DNA of 64,000 bases, from NCBI RefSeq assembly GCF_008271805.1, contig NZ_VSRY01000173.1:1-64000 (forward strand), read 5' to 3'. The DNA is from Streptomyces sp. TRM49041. GTDB taxonomy: Bacteria > Actinomycetota > Actinomycetes > Streptomycetales > Streptomycetaceae. Positions 15,957 to 24,126 of this stretch are shown here, in pieces (the stretch's first letter is position 1; every line of letters begins with the position of its first letter). Made by a program: the position numbers and the translations under genes. Under the pieces are notes generated by a model. The model saw nothing but the letters and a program-made list of their open reading frames with translations, had not been told where the DNA came from and searched no databases.

Positions 15957-16562
15957 ATGGCTGGACCCCAGCGCCGCGGAAGCGGTGCCGGTGGCGGCGA
16001 GCGGCGGGACCGGAAGGGCCGTGACGGCGGCGCTGCTGCCGCCGAGAAGACCGCGTACGTTGAGCGCGTTGTCGCGATCAACCGCGTCGCCAAGGTTGTG
16101 AAGGGTGGTCGTCGCTTCAGCTTCACCGCGCTGGTCGTGGTGGGCGACGGTGACGGCACCGTGGGTGTCGGTTACGGCAAGGCCAAGGAGGTGCCGGCCG
16201 CCATCGCCAAGGGTGTGGAGGAGGCCAAGAAGCACTTCTTCAAGGTCCCCCGTATCCAGGGCACCATCCCGCACCCCATCCAGGGTGAGAAGGCCGCGGG
16301 CGTCGTCCTGCTCAAGCCGGCTTCCCCCGGTACCGGTGTTATCGCCGGTGGCCCGGTGCGTGCCGTGCTCGAGTGCGCGGGCGTCCACGACATCCTGTCG
16401 AAGTCGCTCGGCTCCGACAACGCGATCAACATCGTGCACGCCACCGTGGAGGCCCTGAAGGGCCTGCAGCGTCCCGAGGAGATCGCGGCCCGCCGCGGTC
16501 TGCCGCTCGAGGACGTCGCCCCCGCGGCCCTGCTGCGGGCGCGTGCGGGAGCGGGTGCGTAA
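15957..16562 (+). CDS. rpsE: 30S ribosomal protein S5
   Basis: 201 residues. A basic Gly/Arg N-terminal extension (RRGSGAGGGERRDRKGRDGG) comes before the conserved dsRBD-like domain (ERVVAINRVAKVVKGGRRFSF) and the region VGYGKAKEVPAAIAKG. The spectinomycin contact loop lies in the N-terminal part. AGAGAGGTAA lies upstream, and its stop overlaps the rpmD start by one base. Confidence 0.97.
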   Translation: MAGPQRRGSGAGGGERRDRKGRDGGAAAAEKTAYVERVVAINRVAKVVKGGRRFSFTALVVVGDGDGTVGVGYGKAKEVPAAIAKGVEEAKKHFFKVPRIQGTIPHPIQGEKAAGVVLLKPASPGTGVIAGGPVRAVLECAGVHDILSKSLGSDNAINIVHATVEALKGLQRPEEIAARRGLPLEDVAPAALLRARAGAGA

Positions 16563-16744
16563 TGGCTCGCCTCAAGATCACGCAGACGAAGTCGTACATC
16601 GGCAGCAAGCAGAACCACCGTGACACGCTGCGTTCGCTCGGCCTGAAGAGGGTCAACGACGTGGTCGTCAAGGAGGACCGCCCCGAGTTCCGCGGCATGG
16701 TGCACACCGTCCGCCACCTCGTGACGGTCGAGGAGGTCGACTGA
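16562..16744 (+). CDS. rpmD: 50S ribosomal protein L30
   Basis: 60 residues; MARLKITQTKSYIGSKQNHRDTLRSLGLKR is typical. The ATG shares its A with the rpsE TAA. It lies two bases upstream of rplO. Normal length for bacterial L30. Confidence 0.97.
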   Translation: MARLKITQTKSYIGSKQNHRDTLRSLGLKRVNDVVVKEDRPEFRGMVHTVRHLVTVEEVD

Positions 16745-16746
16745 TC

Positions 16747-17202
16747 ATGGCGGAGCAGAACCCGCTCAAGATCCACAACCTCCGTCCCGCCCCCGGCGCC
16801 AAGACCGCCAAGACCCGTGTCGGTCGTGGTGAGGCGTCGAAGGGTAAGACGGCCGGTCGTGGTACCAAGGGCACGAAGGCCCGTTACCAGGTTCCGGAGC
16901 GCTTCGAGGGTGGCCAGATGCCCCTCCACATGCGTCTCCCGAAGCTGAAGGGCTTCAAGAACCCGTTCAAGACCGAGTACCAGGTCGTGAACCTGGACAA
17001 GCTCGCTGCTCTCTACCCCGAGGGCGGCGAGGTGACGGTCGCCGACCTGGTCGCCAAGGGCGCGGTTCGCAAGAACCAGCTCGTCAAGGTGCTGGGTCAG
17101 GGCGAGGTCTCCGTGGCGCTGCAGGTGACGGTGGACGCCGTCTCCGGCTCCGCCAAGGAGAAGATCACCGCCGCGGGCGGTTCGGTCACCGAGCTCGTCT
17201 GA
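16747..17202 (+). CDS. rplO: 50S ribosomal protein L15
   Basis: 151 residues; KIHNLRPAPGAKTAKTRVGRGEASKGKTAGRG at the N terminus and GFEGGQMPL-type FEGGQMPLHMRLPKLKGF are diagnostic. It is the last gene of the spc ribosomal block and is followed by a strong hairpin; secY begins 438 bases later, so secY likely has its own promoter. Confidence 0.98.
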   Translation: MAEQNPLKIHNLRPAPGAKTAKTRVGRGEASKGKTAGRGTKGTKARYQVPERFEGGQMPLHMRLPKLKGFKNPFKTEYQVVNLDKLAALYPEGGEVTVADLVAKGAVRKNQLVKVLGQGEVSVALQVTVDAVSGSAKEKITAAGGSVTELV

Positions 17203-17219
17203 GCGTCGCGCTGACACCA

Positions 17220-17260
17220 ACGGCCTGGGTGGCCGCCCTTCGGGGCGCCGCCCAGGCCGT
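17220..17260 (+). terminator. spc operon terminator with TTCG loop
   Basis: The 5' arm (17220-17238) and 3' arm (17243-17260) pair over 18 positions with one wobble and one bulge around TTCG. The sequence CGCGCTTTTCC follows. Confidence 0.75.
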
Positions 17261-17640
17261 CGCGCTTTTCCCCGCACGGCGCCGCGGGAGCCCTTGTGCG
17301 CGCCCCTGAAGCGCACCGTCCTGGTGGGCGTCCCTCCGGACGGCCCGCGGTGACCCGCGACGGATCCCCGGCGGCGTACTCACCGTGGTCAGAGGGGTGC
17401 TCCACGTCATGACCGTCCCGCTTAGGGGTGAACGTCGGAGCCGGGGTGTAGGGGGCGATCCGCAGGGCGCCCCGGCCCGGGGGCGATGGGAGATGTTTCC
17501 CGTGTGCCGCAAGGCCGGGTAGGGTAGCGCCATTAATCTTCGGGCGGCCTGTGCCAGCACAGTGCCGCCTTGCCAAGTAACCGATGATTCTTCAAACCCG
17601 TCGCCTCTGACGCGCTAGCTCGGGGGTCGCAGGAGGCACC
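17261..17640. other. gap between rplO and secY
   Basis: About 380 bases without a gene. TAGGGT at 17520-17525 could be a -10 for secY, with a poor -35 18 bases earlier. GGAGG just before 17641 is the secY ribosome site. Confidence 0.4.
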
Positions 17641-18960
17641 GTGCTCACCGCGTTCGCCCGGGCGTTCAAGACGCCCGACCTGCGTAAGAAGCTGCTCTTC
17701 ACGCTCGGCATCATCGTGCTCTACCGGCTCGGTGCGCACATCCCCGTTCCCGGTGTGGACTACGAGAACGTCCAGCAATGTGTCAAGCAGGCTCAGCAGG
17801 GCAACAACAACCTGCTCGGACTGATGGACATGTTCAGCGGCGGTGCCCTGCTGCAGATCACCATCTTCGCGCTCGGCATCATGCCGTACATCACGGCGAG
17901 CATCATCCTTCAGCTGCTGACCGTGGTCATCCCGCGGCTCGAGGCCCTGAAGAAGGAGGGCCAGTCCGGTCAGGCCAAGATCACGCAGTACACGCGTTAT
18001 CTGACCGTCGCCCTGGCCATCCTGCAGGGCACCGGCCTGGTGGCCACCGCGAAGAGCGGTGCGCTCTTCAGCGGCTGCAGCGTCGCGAGCCAGATCGTCC
18101 CCAACCAGTCGATCTTCACGATCATCGTCATGGTCATCACCATGACCGCCGGCACGGCCCTCGTCATGTGGCTCGGTGAGCTCATCACCGACCGCGGCGT
18201 CGGCAACGGCATGTCGATCCTGATGTTCATCTCGATCGCCGCCGGCTTCCCCGGCTCCCTCTGGGCCATCAAGGAGAGCGGCAAGCTCGCCAAGGGCTGG
18301 ATCGAGTTCGGCACGGTCATCCTGATCGGCTTCGTGATGGTCGCCCTCGTGGTCTTCGTCGAGCAGGCCCAGCGCCGTATCCCGGTGCAGTACGCGAAGC
18401 GGATGATCGGCCGCCGGTCGTACGGCGGCACCTCGACGTACATCCCTCTCAAGGTGAACCAGGCGGGTGTGATTCCCGTCATCTTCGCCTCGTCGCTGCT
18501 CTACATCCCGATCCTGATCGTCCAGTTCGCGGGAAGTGGCGCCACGGGGTGGTCTGCCTGGGTTCAGCAGCATTTGGTGGACGGCAAGCCCATCCACACG
18601 GTGGTCTACTTCTTCCTCATCGTGTTCTTCGCCTTCTTCTATGTGGCCATTTCCTTCAACCCCGAGGAAGTCGCCGACAACATGAAGAAGTATGGTGGCT
18701 TCATCCCGGGTATCCGGGCTGGTCGACCTACTGCTGAGTACTTGAGCTACGTGCTCAACCGGATCACCTGGCCGGGCTCGCTGTACCTGGGTCTGATCGC
18801 TCTTGTGCCGACAATGGCGTTGGCAGGCTTCGGCGGCGCGAACGCCAACTTCCCGTTCGGCGGGACGAGCATCCTCATCATCGTGGGTGTGGGGCTGGAG
18901 ACCGTGAAGCAGATCGAGAGCCAGCTCCAGCAGCGCAATTACGAAGGGTTCCTCCGCTGA
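17641..18960 (+). CDS. secY: preprotein translocase subunit SecY
   Basis: 439 residues from a GTG behind GGAGGCACC. It shows ten hydrophobic helices, the plug-region GLMDMFSGGALLQITIFALGIMPYI, the QxGxG-type cytosolic loops and LGLIALVPT near helix 9-10. SecY is the membrane channel for secreted and inserted proteins, working with SecE, SecG and SecA. The stop overlaps the adk start by one base, so the two form an operon. Confidence 0.98.
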   Translation: MLTAFARAFKTPDLRKKLLFTLGIIVLYRLGAHIPVPGVDYENVQQCVKQAQQGNNNLLGLMDMFSGGALLQITIFALGIMPYITASIILQLLTVVIPRLEALKKEGQSGQAKITQYTRYLTVALAILQGTGLVATAKSGALFSGCSVASQIVPNQSIFTIIVMVITMTAGTALVMWLGELITDRGVGNGMSILMFISIAAGFPGSLWAIKESGKLAKGWIEFGTVILIGFVMVALVVFVEQAQRRIPVQYAKRMIGRRSYGGTSTYIPLKVNQAGVIPVIFASSLLYIPILIVQFAGSGATGWSAWVQQHLVDGKPIHTVVYFFLIVFFAFFYVAISFNPEEVADNMKKYGGFIPGIRAGRPTAEYLSYVLNRITWPGSLYLGLIALVPTMALAGFGGANANFPFGGTSILIIVGVGLETVKQIESQLQQRNYEGFLR

Positions 18961-19631
18961 TGCGAATCGTCCTCGTCGGACCGCCCGGTGCCGGCAAGGG
19001 AACGCAGGCTGCGTACCTTGCCAAGAATCTCTCGATTCCGCACATCTCCACGGGCGACCTGTTCCGGGCAAACATCAGTCAGGGCACGGACCTCGGCAAG
19101 CAGGCCAAGGCATACATGGACGCCGGCAACCTGGTCCCCGACGAGGTCACCATCGGTATGGCGAAGGACCGCATGGAGCAGCCGGACGCCGAGAACGGCT
19201 TCCTGCTCGACGGCTTCCCGCGGAACGTGGCGCAGGCCGAGGCACTCGACTCGATGCTCGAGGCCGAGGGCATGAAGCTCGACGCGGTCCTCGACCTCGA
19301 GGTCCCCGAGGACGAGGTCGTGCGACGTATCGCCGGCCGCCGCATCTGCCGCAACGACAGCGCGCACGTCTTCCACGTCACGTACTCGCCGGCGAAGCAG
19401 GACGACATCTGCGACCACTGCGGTGGCGAGCTGTACCAGCGCGCGGACGACTCCGAGGAGACCGTCCGGACGCGGCTGGAGGTCTACCACACGCAGACCG
19501 AGCCGATCATCGACCACTACCGGGCCCAGGGCCTGGTCGTCACGATCTCCGCGCTCGGCAAGGTCAACGACGTGACCGACCGGGCCATGGCGGCCCTCCG
19601 TGGCGAGCAGGCCACGTCGGGCGCGGCGTAG
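18960..19631 (+). CDS. adk: adenylate kinase
   Basis: 223 residues, long (LID-containing) form. GPPGAGKGT at 8-16 is the P-loop, and DGFPRN near 84-89 lies in the AMP site. The LID keeps C130 and a C151-x2-C154 pair (CDHC), a partial version of the Gram-positive zinc site with the second ligand not cysteine. It catalyses ATP + AMP to 2 ADP. Coupled to secY by a one-base overlap. Confidence 0.98.
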   Translation: MRIVLVGPPGAGKGTQAAYLAKNLSIPHISTGDLFRANISQGTDLGKQAKAYMDAGNLVPDEVTIGMAKDRMEQPDAENGFLLDGFPRNVAQAEALDSMLEAEGMKLDAVLDLEVPEDEVVRRIAGRRICRNDSAHVFHVTYSPAKQDDICDHCGGELYQRADDSEETVRTRLEVYHTQTEPIIDHYRAQGLVVTISALGKVNDVTDRAMAALRGEQATSGAA

Positions 19632-19661
19632 GTCCCACGTAGGCAACCAGTCACGTTCCGC

Positions 19662-19703
19662 GCTTCGGCCGCGGTGCCCCTCCCGGGGCGCCGCGGCCGA
19701 AGC
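19662..19703 (+). terminator. hairpin after adk
   Basis: GCTTCGGCCGCGG at 19662 pairs with CCGCGGCCGAAGC ending at 19703, with further pairing inside. It separates secY-adk from map. Confidence 0.7.
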
Positions 19704-19764
19704 CGTTGGTACGACACGCCCGTATGGTGGTACCGAGAACTGTCTAAGAAAGGCGTTTGCCGTC

Positions 19765-20601
19765 ATGGTGCAGATCAAGACCCCGGAGCAGATCGCGAAA
19801 ATGCGCGAGGCGGGGCTGGTCGTCGCCGCCATCCACGAGGCGACGCGCGAGGTGGCCGTCCCCGGCGCCACCACCAAGGACCTGGACGAGGCGGCGCGCA
19901 AGGTCCTCGCCGACCACGGCGCGAAGTCGAACTTCCTGGGGTACGGGGGCTTCCCGGCGACGATCTGTACGTCGGTGAACGATGTCGTGGTCCACGGCAT
20001 CCCGAGCGAGGACGTCGTCCTCAAGGACGGCGACATCATCTCCATCGACGCGGGCGCCATCGTCGACGGCTGGCACGGTGACGCGGCGTACACAGCGTTC
20101 GTGGGCTCCGGGCACGCGCCCGAGCTGGTGGAGCTGTCGCGGGTCACCGAGGACTCGATGTGGGCCGGCATCGCCGCGATGAAGAACGGCAACCGGCTGC
20201 TGGACATCTCGCGCGCCATCGAGACGTACATCCGCCGCCAGCCGAAGCCGGGCGGCGGCAAGTACGGGATCGTCGAGGACTACGGCGGCCACGGCATCGG
20301 CACCGAGATGCACATGGACCCGCACCTGCTGAACTACGTCTCGCGCAAGCGCGGCAAGGGGCCGAAGCTGGTGCCCGGCTTCTGTCTGGCGATCGAGCCG
20401 ATGGTCTCGCTGGGGACGCCGAAGACCGAGGTCCTGGAGGACGACTGGACCGTCATCACCATCGACGGCACCTGGTCCTCCCACTGGGAGCACTCGGTCG
20501 CCCTGACGGAGGAGGGCCCCCTGGTCCTCACGTCCCCGGACGGCGGCAAGGCCAGGCTCGCGGAGCTCGGCGTCACCGCGGCCCCCGACCCCCTGGCCTG
20601 A
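19765..20601 (+). CDS. map: methionine aminopeptidase type I
   Basis: 278 residues from ATG 19765 after AAAGG. Metal ligands are seen in SIDAGAIVDGWHGDAA (two Asp), GHGIGTEMH (His), AIEPM (Glu) and the final Glu in SVALTEEGP; the histidine of VVHGIP is also present. It removes the initiator methionine from new proteins in the cytosol. A hairpin separates it from adk. Confidence 0.97.
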   Translation: MVQIKTPEQIAKMREAGLVVAAIHEATREVAVPGATTKDLDEAARKVLADHGAKSNFLGYGGFPATICTSVNDVVVHGIPSEDVVLKDGDIISIDAGAIVDGWHGDAAYTAFVGSGHAPELVELSRVTEDSMWAGIAAMKNGNRLLDISRAIETYIRRQPKPGGGKYGIVEDYGGHGIGTEMHMDPHLLNYVSRKRGKGPKLVPGFCLAIEPMVSLGTPKTEVLEDDWTVITIDGTWSSHWEHSVALTEEGPLVLTSPDGGKARLAELGVTAAPDPLA

Positions 20602-20690
20602 AGCCGCCCTCCAGGACCGCGAGGCCGGCGGCTTAGGGATCTTCGCGGATGGGCAGGCTTCGCTGATTCGTCTTTTCCAGGGGCCTCGCG

Positions 20691-20696
20691 TAGACT
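20691..20696 (+). promoter_or_regulatory. possible -10 of the infA promoter
   Basis: TAGACT lies 81 bases before the infA start in a 175-base gap; no clear -35 is visible at the right distance. Confidence 0.3.
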
Positions 20697-20776
20697 GATG
20701 CGTCGGCTCTCGTGTACCTGTGTGCTCGCACACGGCAGCGGGAGTCGATCAAGGTAGCCGATTCGAAGGGCGAAGC

Positions 20777-20998
20777 GTGGCCAAGAAGCAAGGTGCCATC
20801 GAGATTGAGGGCACCGTGATCGAGTCCCTGCCGAACGCCATGTTCAAGGTGGAGCTCCAGAACGGTCACAAGGTCCTCGCGCACATCAGCGGCAAGATGC
20901 GGATGCACTACATCCGCATCCTTCCGGATGACCGGGTCGTCGTGGAGCTGTCTCCGTACGACCTGACGCGTGGCCGGATCGTCTACCGCTACAAGTAG
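20777..20998 (+). CDS. infA: translation initiation factor IF-1
   Basis: 73 residues from a GTG preceded by GAAGGGCGAAG. The S1/OB fold is complete: [44 protein letters not shown]-type end with [23 protein letters not shown]. It sits in the A site during initiation. First gene of the infA-rpmJ-rpsM-rpsK-rpoA-rplQ block. Confidence 0.98.
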   Translation: [73 protein letters not shown]

Positions 20999-21055
20999 AT
21001 CTTGTCCGCCCCCTCCTACGGGGTGCTGGCACTGACCCGGAGAACCTCACATCCC

Positions 21056-21169
21056 ATGAAGGTCAAGCCGAGCGTCAAGAAGATCTGCGACAAGTGCAAG
21101 GTGATCCGCCGTCACGGCCGGGTCATGGTCATCTGCGACAACCTGCGCCACAAGCAGCGCCAGGGCTGA
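21056..21169 (+). CDS. rpmJ: 50S ribosomal protein L36
   Basis: 37 residues: starts MKVKPSVKKICDKCKVI and ends RHKQRQG. Zinc ligands C11, C14, C27 and H32 are all present, so it is the zinc form. ATG 21056 lies 57 bases after infA, with CCCGGAGAAC upstream. Confidence 0.97.
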   Translation: MKVKPSVKKICDKCKVIRRHGRVMVICDNLRHKQRQG

Positions 21170-21231
21170 CGCACGCCGACCTGCACCTCGCAGTTCCCGC
21201 GCGACGCAAGTAAATACGTACATACGCAGTG

Positions 21232-21308
21232 CCCGCCGGGCCATACCGGCTGGCGGTACCTCCGGCGGGGGCCGGGGACCTGGACGTACCACCTCTCTTG
21301 ATCAAGAG
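21232..21308 (+). promoter_or_regulatory. rpsM leader with two inverted repeats
   Basis: CCCGCCGG (21232-21239) pairs with CCGGCGGG (21262-21269). CTCTTGATCAAGAG (21295-21308) is a perfect 14-base palindrome. They fill the 196-base gap between rpmJ and rpsM and could act in RNA or DNA. Confidence 0.4.
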
Positions 21309-21365
21309 GGGTCGGCGGCCGGGACCGGCACTGCGGAAGACCCCCGAGCACACAGGAGCCATTGA

Positions 21366-21746
21366 ATGGCACGCGTTTCCGGTGTCGACATCCCGCGCGA
21401 CAAGCGCGTGGAGGTCGCACTCACCTACGTCTTCGGTATCGGCCGCACCCTGGCGAAGGAGACCCTCGCCACCACCGGTGTGAACCCGAACACCCGCGTT
21501 CGTGACCTGTCCGAGGAGGACCTGGTCAAGATCCGCGAGTACGTGGACAACAACATCAAGACCGAGGGTGACCTCCGCCGCGAGATCCAGGCCGACATCC
21601 GCCGCAAGGTCGAGATCGGCTGCTACCAGGGTCTTCGTCACCGCCGCGGTCTTCCGGTCCACGGCCAGCGCACCAGCACGAACGCTCGTACCCGCAAGGG
21701 CCCGCGTCGCGCCATCGCCGGTAAGAAGAAGCCGGGCAAGAAGTAG
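21366..21746 (+). CDS. rpsM: 30S ribosomal protein S13
   Basis: 126 residues; MARVSGVDIPRDKRVEVALTYVFGIG and the C-terminal RGLPVHGQRTSTNARTRKGPRR are typical. It forms the head bridge to L5. AGGAGCC precedes the ATG. Confidence 0.98.
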   Translation: MARVSGVDIPRDKRVEVALTYVFGIGRTLAKETLATTGVNPNTRVRDLSEEDLVKIREYVDNNIKTEGDLRREIQADIRRKVEIGCYQGLRHRRGLPVHGQRTSTNARTRKGPRRAIAGKKKPGKK

Positions 21747-21812
21747 TCCGCAGCGGACGACTGTCCACGGTCTTCGCTGTAGGACCGACCACCTCCCGTA
21801 GGAGTTAGAGAC

Positions 21813-22217
21813 ATGCCCCCCAAGGGACGTCAGGGCGCTGCCAAGAAGGTGCGCCGCAAGGAAAAGAAGAACGTCGCTCACGGCCACGCGCACATCAAGA
21901 GCACGTTCAACAACACGATCGTGTCCATCACGGACCCGACCGGCAACGTGATCTCCTGGGCCTCCGCCGGCCACGTCGGTTTCAAGGGCTCCCGTAAGTC
22001 GACTCCGTTCGCCGCGCAGATGGCCGCCGAGTCGGCCGCCCGCCGCGCGCAGGAGCACGGCATGCGCAAGGTCGACGTCTTCGTCAAGGGCCCGGGCTCC
22101 GGTCGTGAGACCGCGATCCGCTCCCTGCAGGCGACCGGCCTCGAGGTCGGCTCGATCCAGGACGTGACGCCGACCCCGCACAACGGCTGCCGCCCGCCGA
22201 AGCGCCGCCGCGTCTGA
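21813..22217 (+). CDS. rpsK: 30S ribosomal protein S11
   Basis: 134 residues; VAHGHAHIKSTFNNTIVSITDPTGNVISWASAG and PPKRRRV at the end are diagnostic. GTAGGAGTTAG lies upstream. The last codons and stop (bases 22202-22218) are copied once more 51 bases downstream. Confidence 0.98.
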   Translation: MPPKGRQGAAKKVRRKEKKNVAHGHAHIKSTFNNTIVSITDPTGNVISWASAGHVGFKGSRKSTPFAAQMAAESAARRAQEHGMRKVDVFVKGPGSGRETAIRSLQATGLEVGSIQDVTPTPHNGCRPPKRRRV

Positions 22218-22252
22218 CTCGGTAGCGGTCTCCGCGTGAGCGGAGGTGACCC

Positions 22253-22269
22253 GCGCCGCCGCGTCTGAC
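22253..22269 (+). repeat. second copy of the rpsK 3' end
   Basis: The 17 bases at 22202-22218 (GCGCCGCCGCGTCTGAC, end of rpsK) recur exactly at 22253-22269, 51 bases later. This looks like a local tandem duplication that left a copy of the last codons in the rpoA leader. Confidence 0.6.
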
Positions 22270-22298
22270 GCAGCGCGCTCGTAGCAGCTTGTGAGGTT

Positions 22299-22332
22299 CG
22301 GGCGGTACGTCTCTTTCTGGGCGTGCCGCCCG
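22299..22332 (+). promoter_or_regulatory. hairpin in the rpsK-rpoA gap
   Basis: CGGGCGGTACG pairs with CGTGCCGCCCG (11 pairs, one wobble) 60 bases before rpoA. It could be an attenuator or a processing site; no T tract follows. Confidence 0.4.
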
Positions 22333-22390
22333 TACCCTTGCAGTACAGAGGACGTCAAATAGCGGGCGTCCACGACTGAAGGAAAACACC

Positions 22391-23413
22391 ATGCTGATCG
22401 CTCAGCGCCCCTCGCTGACCGAAGAGGTTGTCGACGAGTACCGCTCGCGGTTCGTCATCGAGCCGCTGGAGCCGGGCTTCGGCTACACGCTCGGCAACAG
22501 CCTCCGCCGTACGCTCCTCTCCTCGATCCCGGGTGCGGCCGTCACGTCCATCCGCATCGACGGTGTCCTGCACGAGTTCACCACCGTGCCGGGCGTCAAG
22601 GAGGACGTCACCGACCTCATCCTCAACATCAAGCAGCTGGTGGTGTCCAGCGAGCACGACGAGCCCGTCGTGATGTACCTGCGTAAGCAGGGCCCGGGCC
22701 TCGTCACCGCCGCGGACATCGCCCCGCCGGCCGGTGTAGAGGTCCACAACCCCGACCTGGTCCTCGCCACGCTCAACGGCAAGGGCAAGCTGGAGATGGA
22801 GCTGACCGTCGAGCGCGGTCGCGGCTATGTCTCCGCGGTGCAGAACAAGCAGGTCGGCCAGGAGATCGGCCGCATCCCGGTCGACTCCATCTACTCGCCG
22901 GTCCTCAAGGTCACCTACAAGGTCGAGGCGACCCGAGTCGAGCAGCGCACCGACTTCGACAAGCTGATCGTCGACGTCGAGACCAAGCAGGCCATGCGCC
23001 CGCGCGACGCCATGGCGTCCGCCGGCAAGACCCTGGTCGAGCTGTTCGGTCTGGCCCGTGAGCTCAACATCGACGCCGAGGGCATCGACATGGGCCCGTC
23101 CCCGACGGACGCCGCCCTCGCCGCCGATCTGGCGCTGCCGATCGAGGAGCTCGAGCTCACCGTCCGGTCGTACAACTGCCTCAAGCGTGAGGGCATCCAC
23201 TCCGTGGGTGAGCTCGTCGCCCGCTCCGAGGCCGATCTGCTCGACATCCGCAACTTCGGTGCGAAGTCGATCGACGAGGTCAAGGCGAAGCTGGCCGGCA
23301 TGGGCCTGGCCCTCAAGGACAGCCCGCCCGGATTCGACCCGACCGCCGCCGCCGACGCCTTCGGCGCCGACGACGACGCGGACGCGGGCTTCGTCGAGAC
23401 CGAGCAGTACTGA
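22391..23413 (+). CDS. rpoA: RNA polymerase alpha subunit
   Basis: 340 residues. The N-terminal domain (about 1-225) has FVIEPLEPGFGYTLGNSLRRTLLSSIPG, used for dimer and core assembly. A linker leads to the C-terminal domain (about 245-315) with the DNA- and activator-binding LTVRSYNCLKREGIHSVGEL and RNFGAKSIDEVKAKL. An acidic tail follows. GGAAAA-type ribosome site upstream. Operon with rplQ. Confidence 0.98.
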   Translation: MLIAQRPSLTEEVVDEYRSRFVIEPLEPGFGYTLGNSLRRTLLSSIPGAAVTSIRIDGVLHEFTTVPGVKEDVTDLILNIKQLVVSSEHDEPVVMYLRKQGPGLVTAADIAPPAGVEVHNPDLVLATLNGKGKLEMELTVERGRGYVSAVQNKQVGQEIGRIPVDSIYSPVLKVTYKVEATRVEQRTDFDKLIVDVETKQAMRPRDAMASAGKTLVELFGLARELNIDAEGIDMGPSPTDAALAADLALPIEELELTVRSYNCLKREGIHSVGELVARSEADLLDIRNFGAKSIDEVKAKLAGMGLALKDSPPGFDPTAAADAFGADDDADAGFVETEQY

Positions 23414-23512
23414 GCCCGTACGGCTCATGCGATAACTGCCTGTAGGCGTCCGCCTGCGGGGTCCTGACACCGGTACCTGACACGGCCGGTGCAGATCACA
23501 AGGAGAAACACC

Positions 23513-24004
23513 ATGCCGAAGCCCGCCAAGGGTGCCCGTCTGGGCGGCAGCGCCGCGCACGAGAAGCTGCTCCTCGCGAACCTCGCGAAGGCGCTCTTCG
23601 AGCACGGCCGCATCACCACGACCGAGGCCAAGGCCCGCCGCCTGCGTCCGGTCGCCGAGCGCCTGATCACCAAGGCGAAGAAGGGCGACATCCACAACCG
23701 TCGCCTGGTGCTGCAGACGATCACGGACAAGGGCATCGTCCACACGCTCTTCACCGAGATCGCCCCGCGCTACGCCGAGCGCCCGGGTGGCTACACCCGT
23801 ATCACCAAGATCGGTAACCGCCGTGGCGACAACGCCCCGATGGCGGTCATCGAGCTGGTCGAGGGTGAGATCGCCAAGAAGGCGACCGTCGCCGAGGCCG
23901 AGGCCGCGACCAAGCGCGCGGTGAAGGAGTCCGAGGAGGCCAAGGCGGAGACCCCCGCCGAGGAGGCCGCCGAGGCTCCGGCCGAGGAGAACAAGGAGGC
24001 GTGA
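23513..24004 (+). CDS. rplQ: 50S ribosomal protein L17 with acidic tail
   Basis: 163 residues from ATG 23513 after AAGGAGAAAC. The core (1-118) shows MPKPAKGARLGGSAAHEKLLLANLAKALFEHGRI and RPGGYTRITKIGNRRGDNAPM. The last 40 or so residues are Ala/Glu-rich (AETPAEEAAEAPAEE), an actinobacterial extension. L17 surrounds the tunnel exit. Confidence 0.97.
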   Translation: MPKPAKGARLGGSAAHEKLLLANLAKALFEHGRITTTEAKARRLRPVAERLITKAKKGDIHNRRLVLQTITDKGIVHTLFTEIAPRYAERPGGYTRITKIGNRRGDNAPMAVIELVEGEIAKKATVAEAEAATKRAVKESEEAKAETPAEEAAEAPAEENKEA

Positions 24005-24061
24005 GCCTCCACTCCCCGCGCGAGCGGGGTTGACCGCCGAGCCCCACGGCAAGGCTGACGG

Positions 24062-24092
24062 ACGGGCCCGCACCCCTTGGGAGCGGGCCCGT
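24062..24092 (+). terminator. hairpin after rplQ
   Basis: ACGGGCCCGC (24062-24071) and GCGGGCCCGT (24083-24092) pair perfectly around an 11-base loop. It likely ends the rpoA-rplQ message or lowers read-through into truA. Confidence 0.65.
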
Positions 24093-24126
24093 TCCGCATG
24101 TGCAGAGGTTTGAGAGGATCGTTCGC

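Noticed and set aside
14468..16159. 563-codon minus-strand frame opposite rpsH, rplF and rplR
   Set aside because: Antisense shadow of ribosomal genes; third-position GC fits the plus strand.
17186..17560. 124-codon minus-strand frame between rplO and secY
   Set aside because: Contains the terminator hairpin and translates to Arg/Ala-rich sequence without a fold.
21747..24004. rpsD in the alpha operon
   Set aside because: The order is rpsM-rpsK-rpoA-rplQ with no S4 gene between; rpsD must be elsewhere, as usual in Streptomyces.
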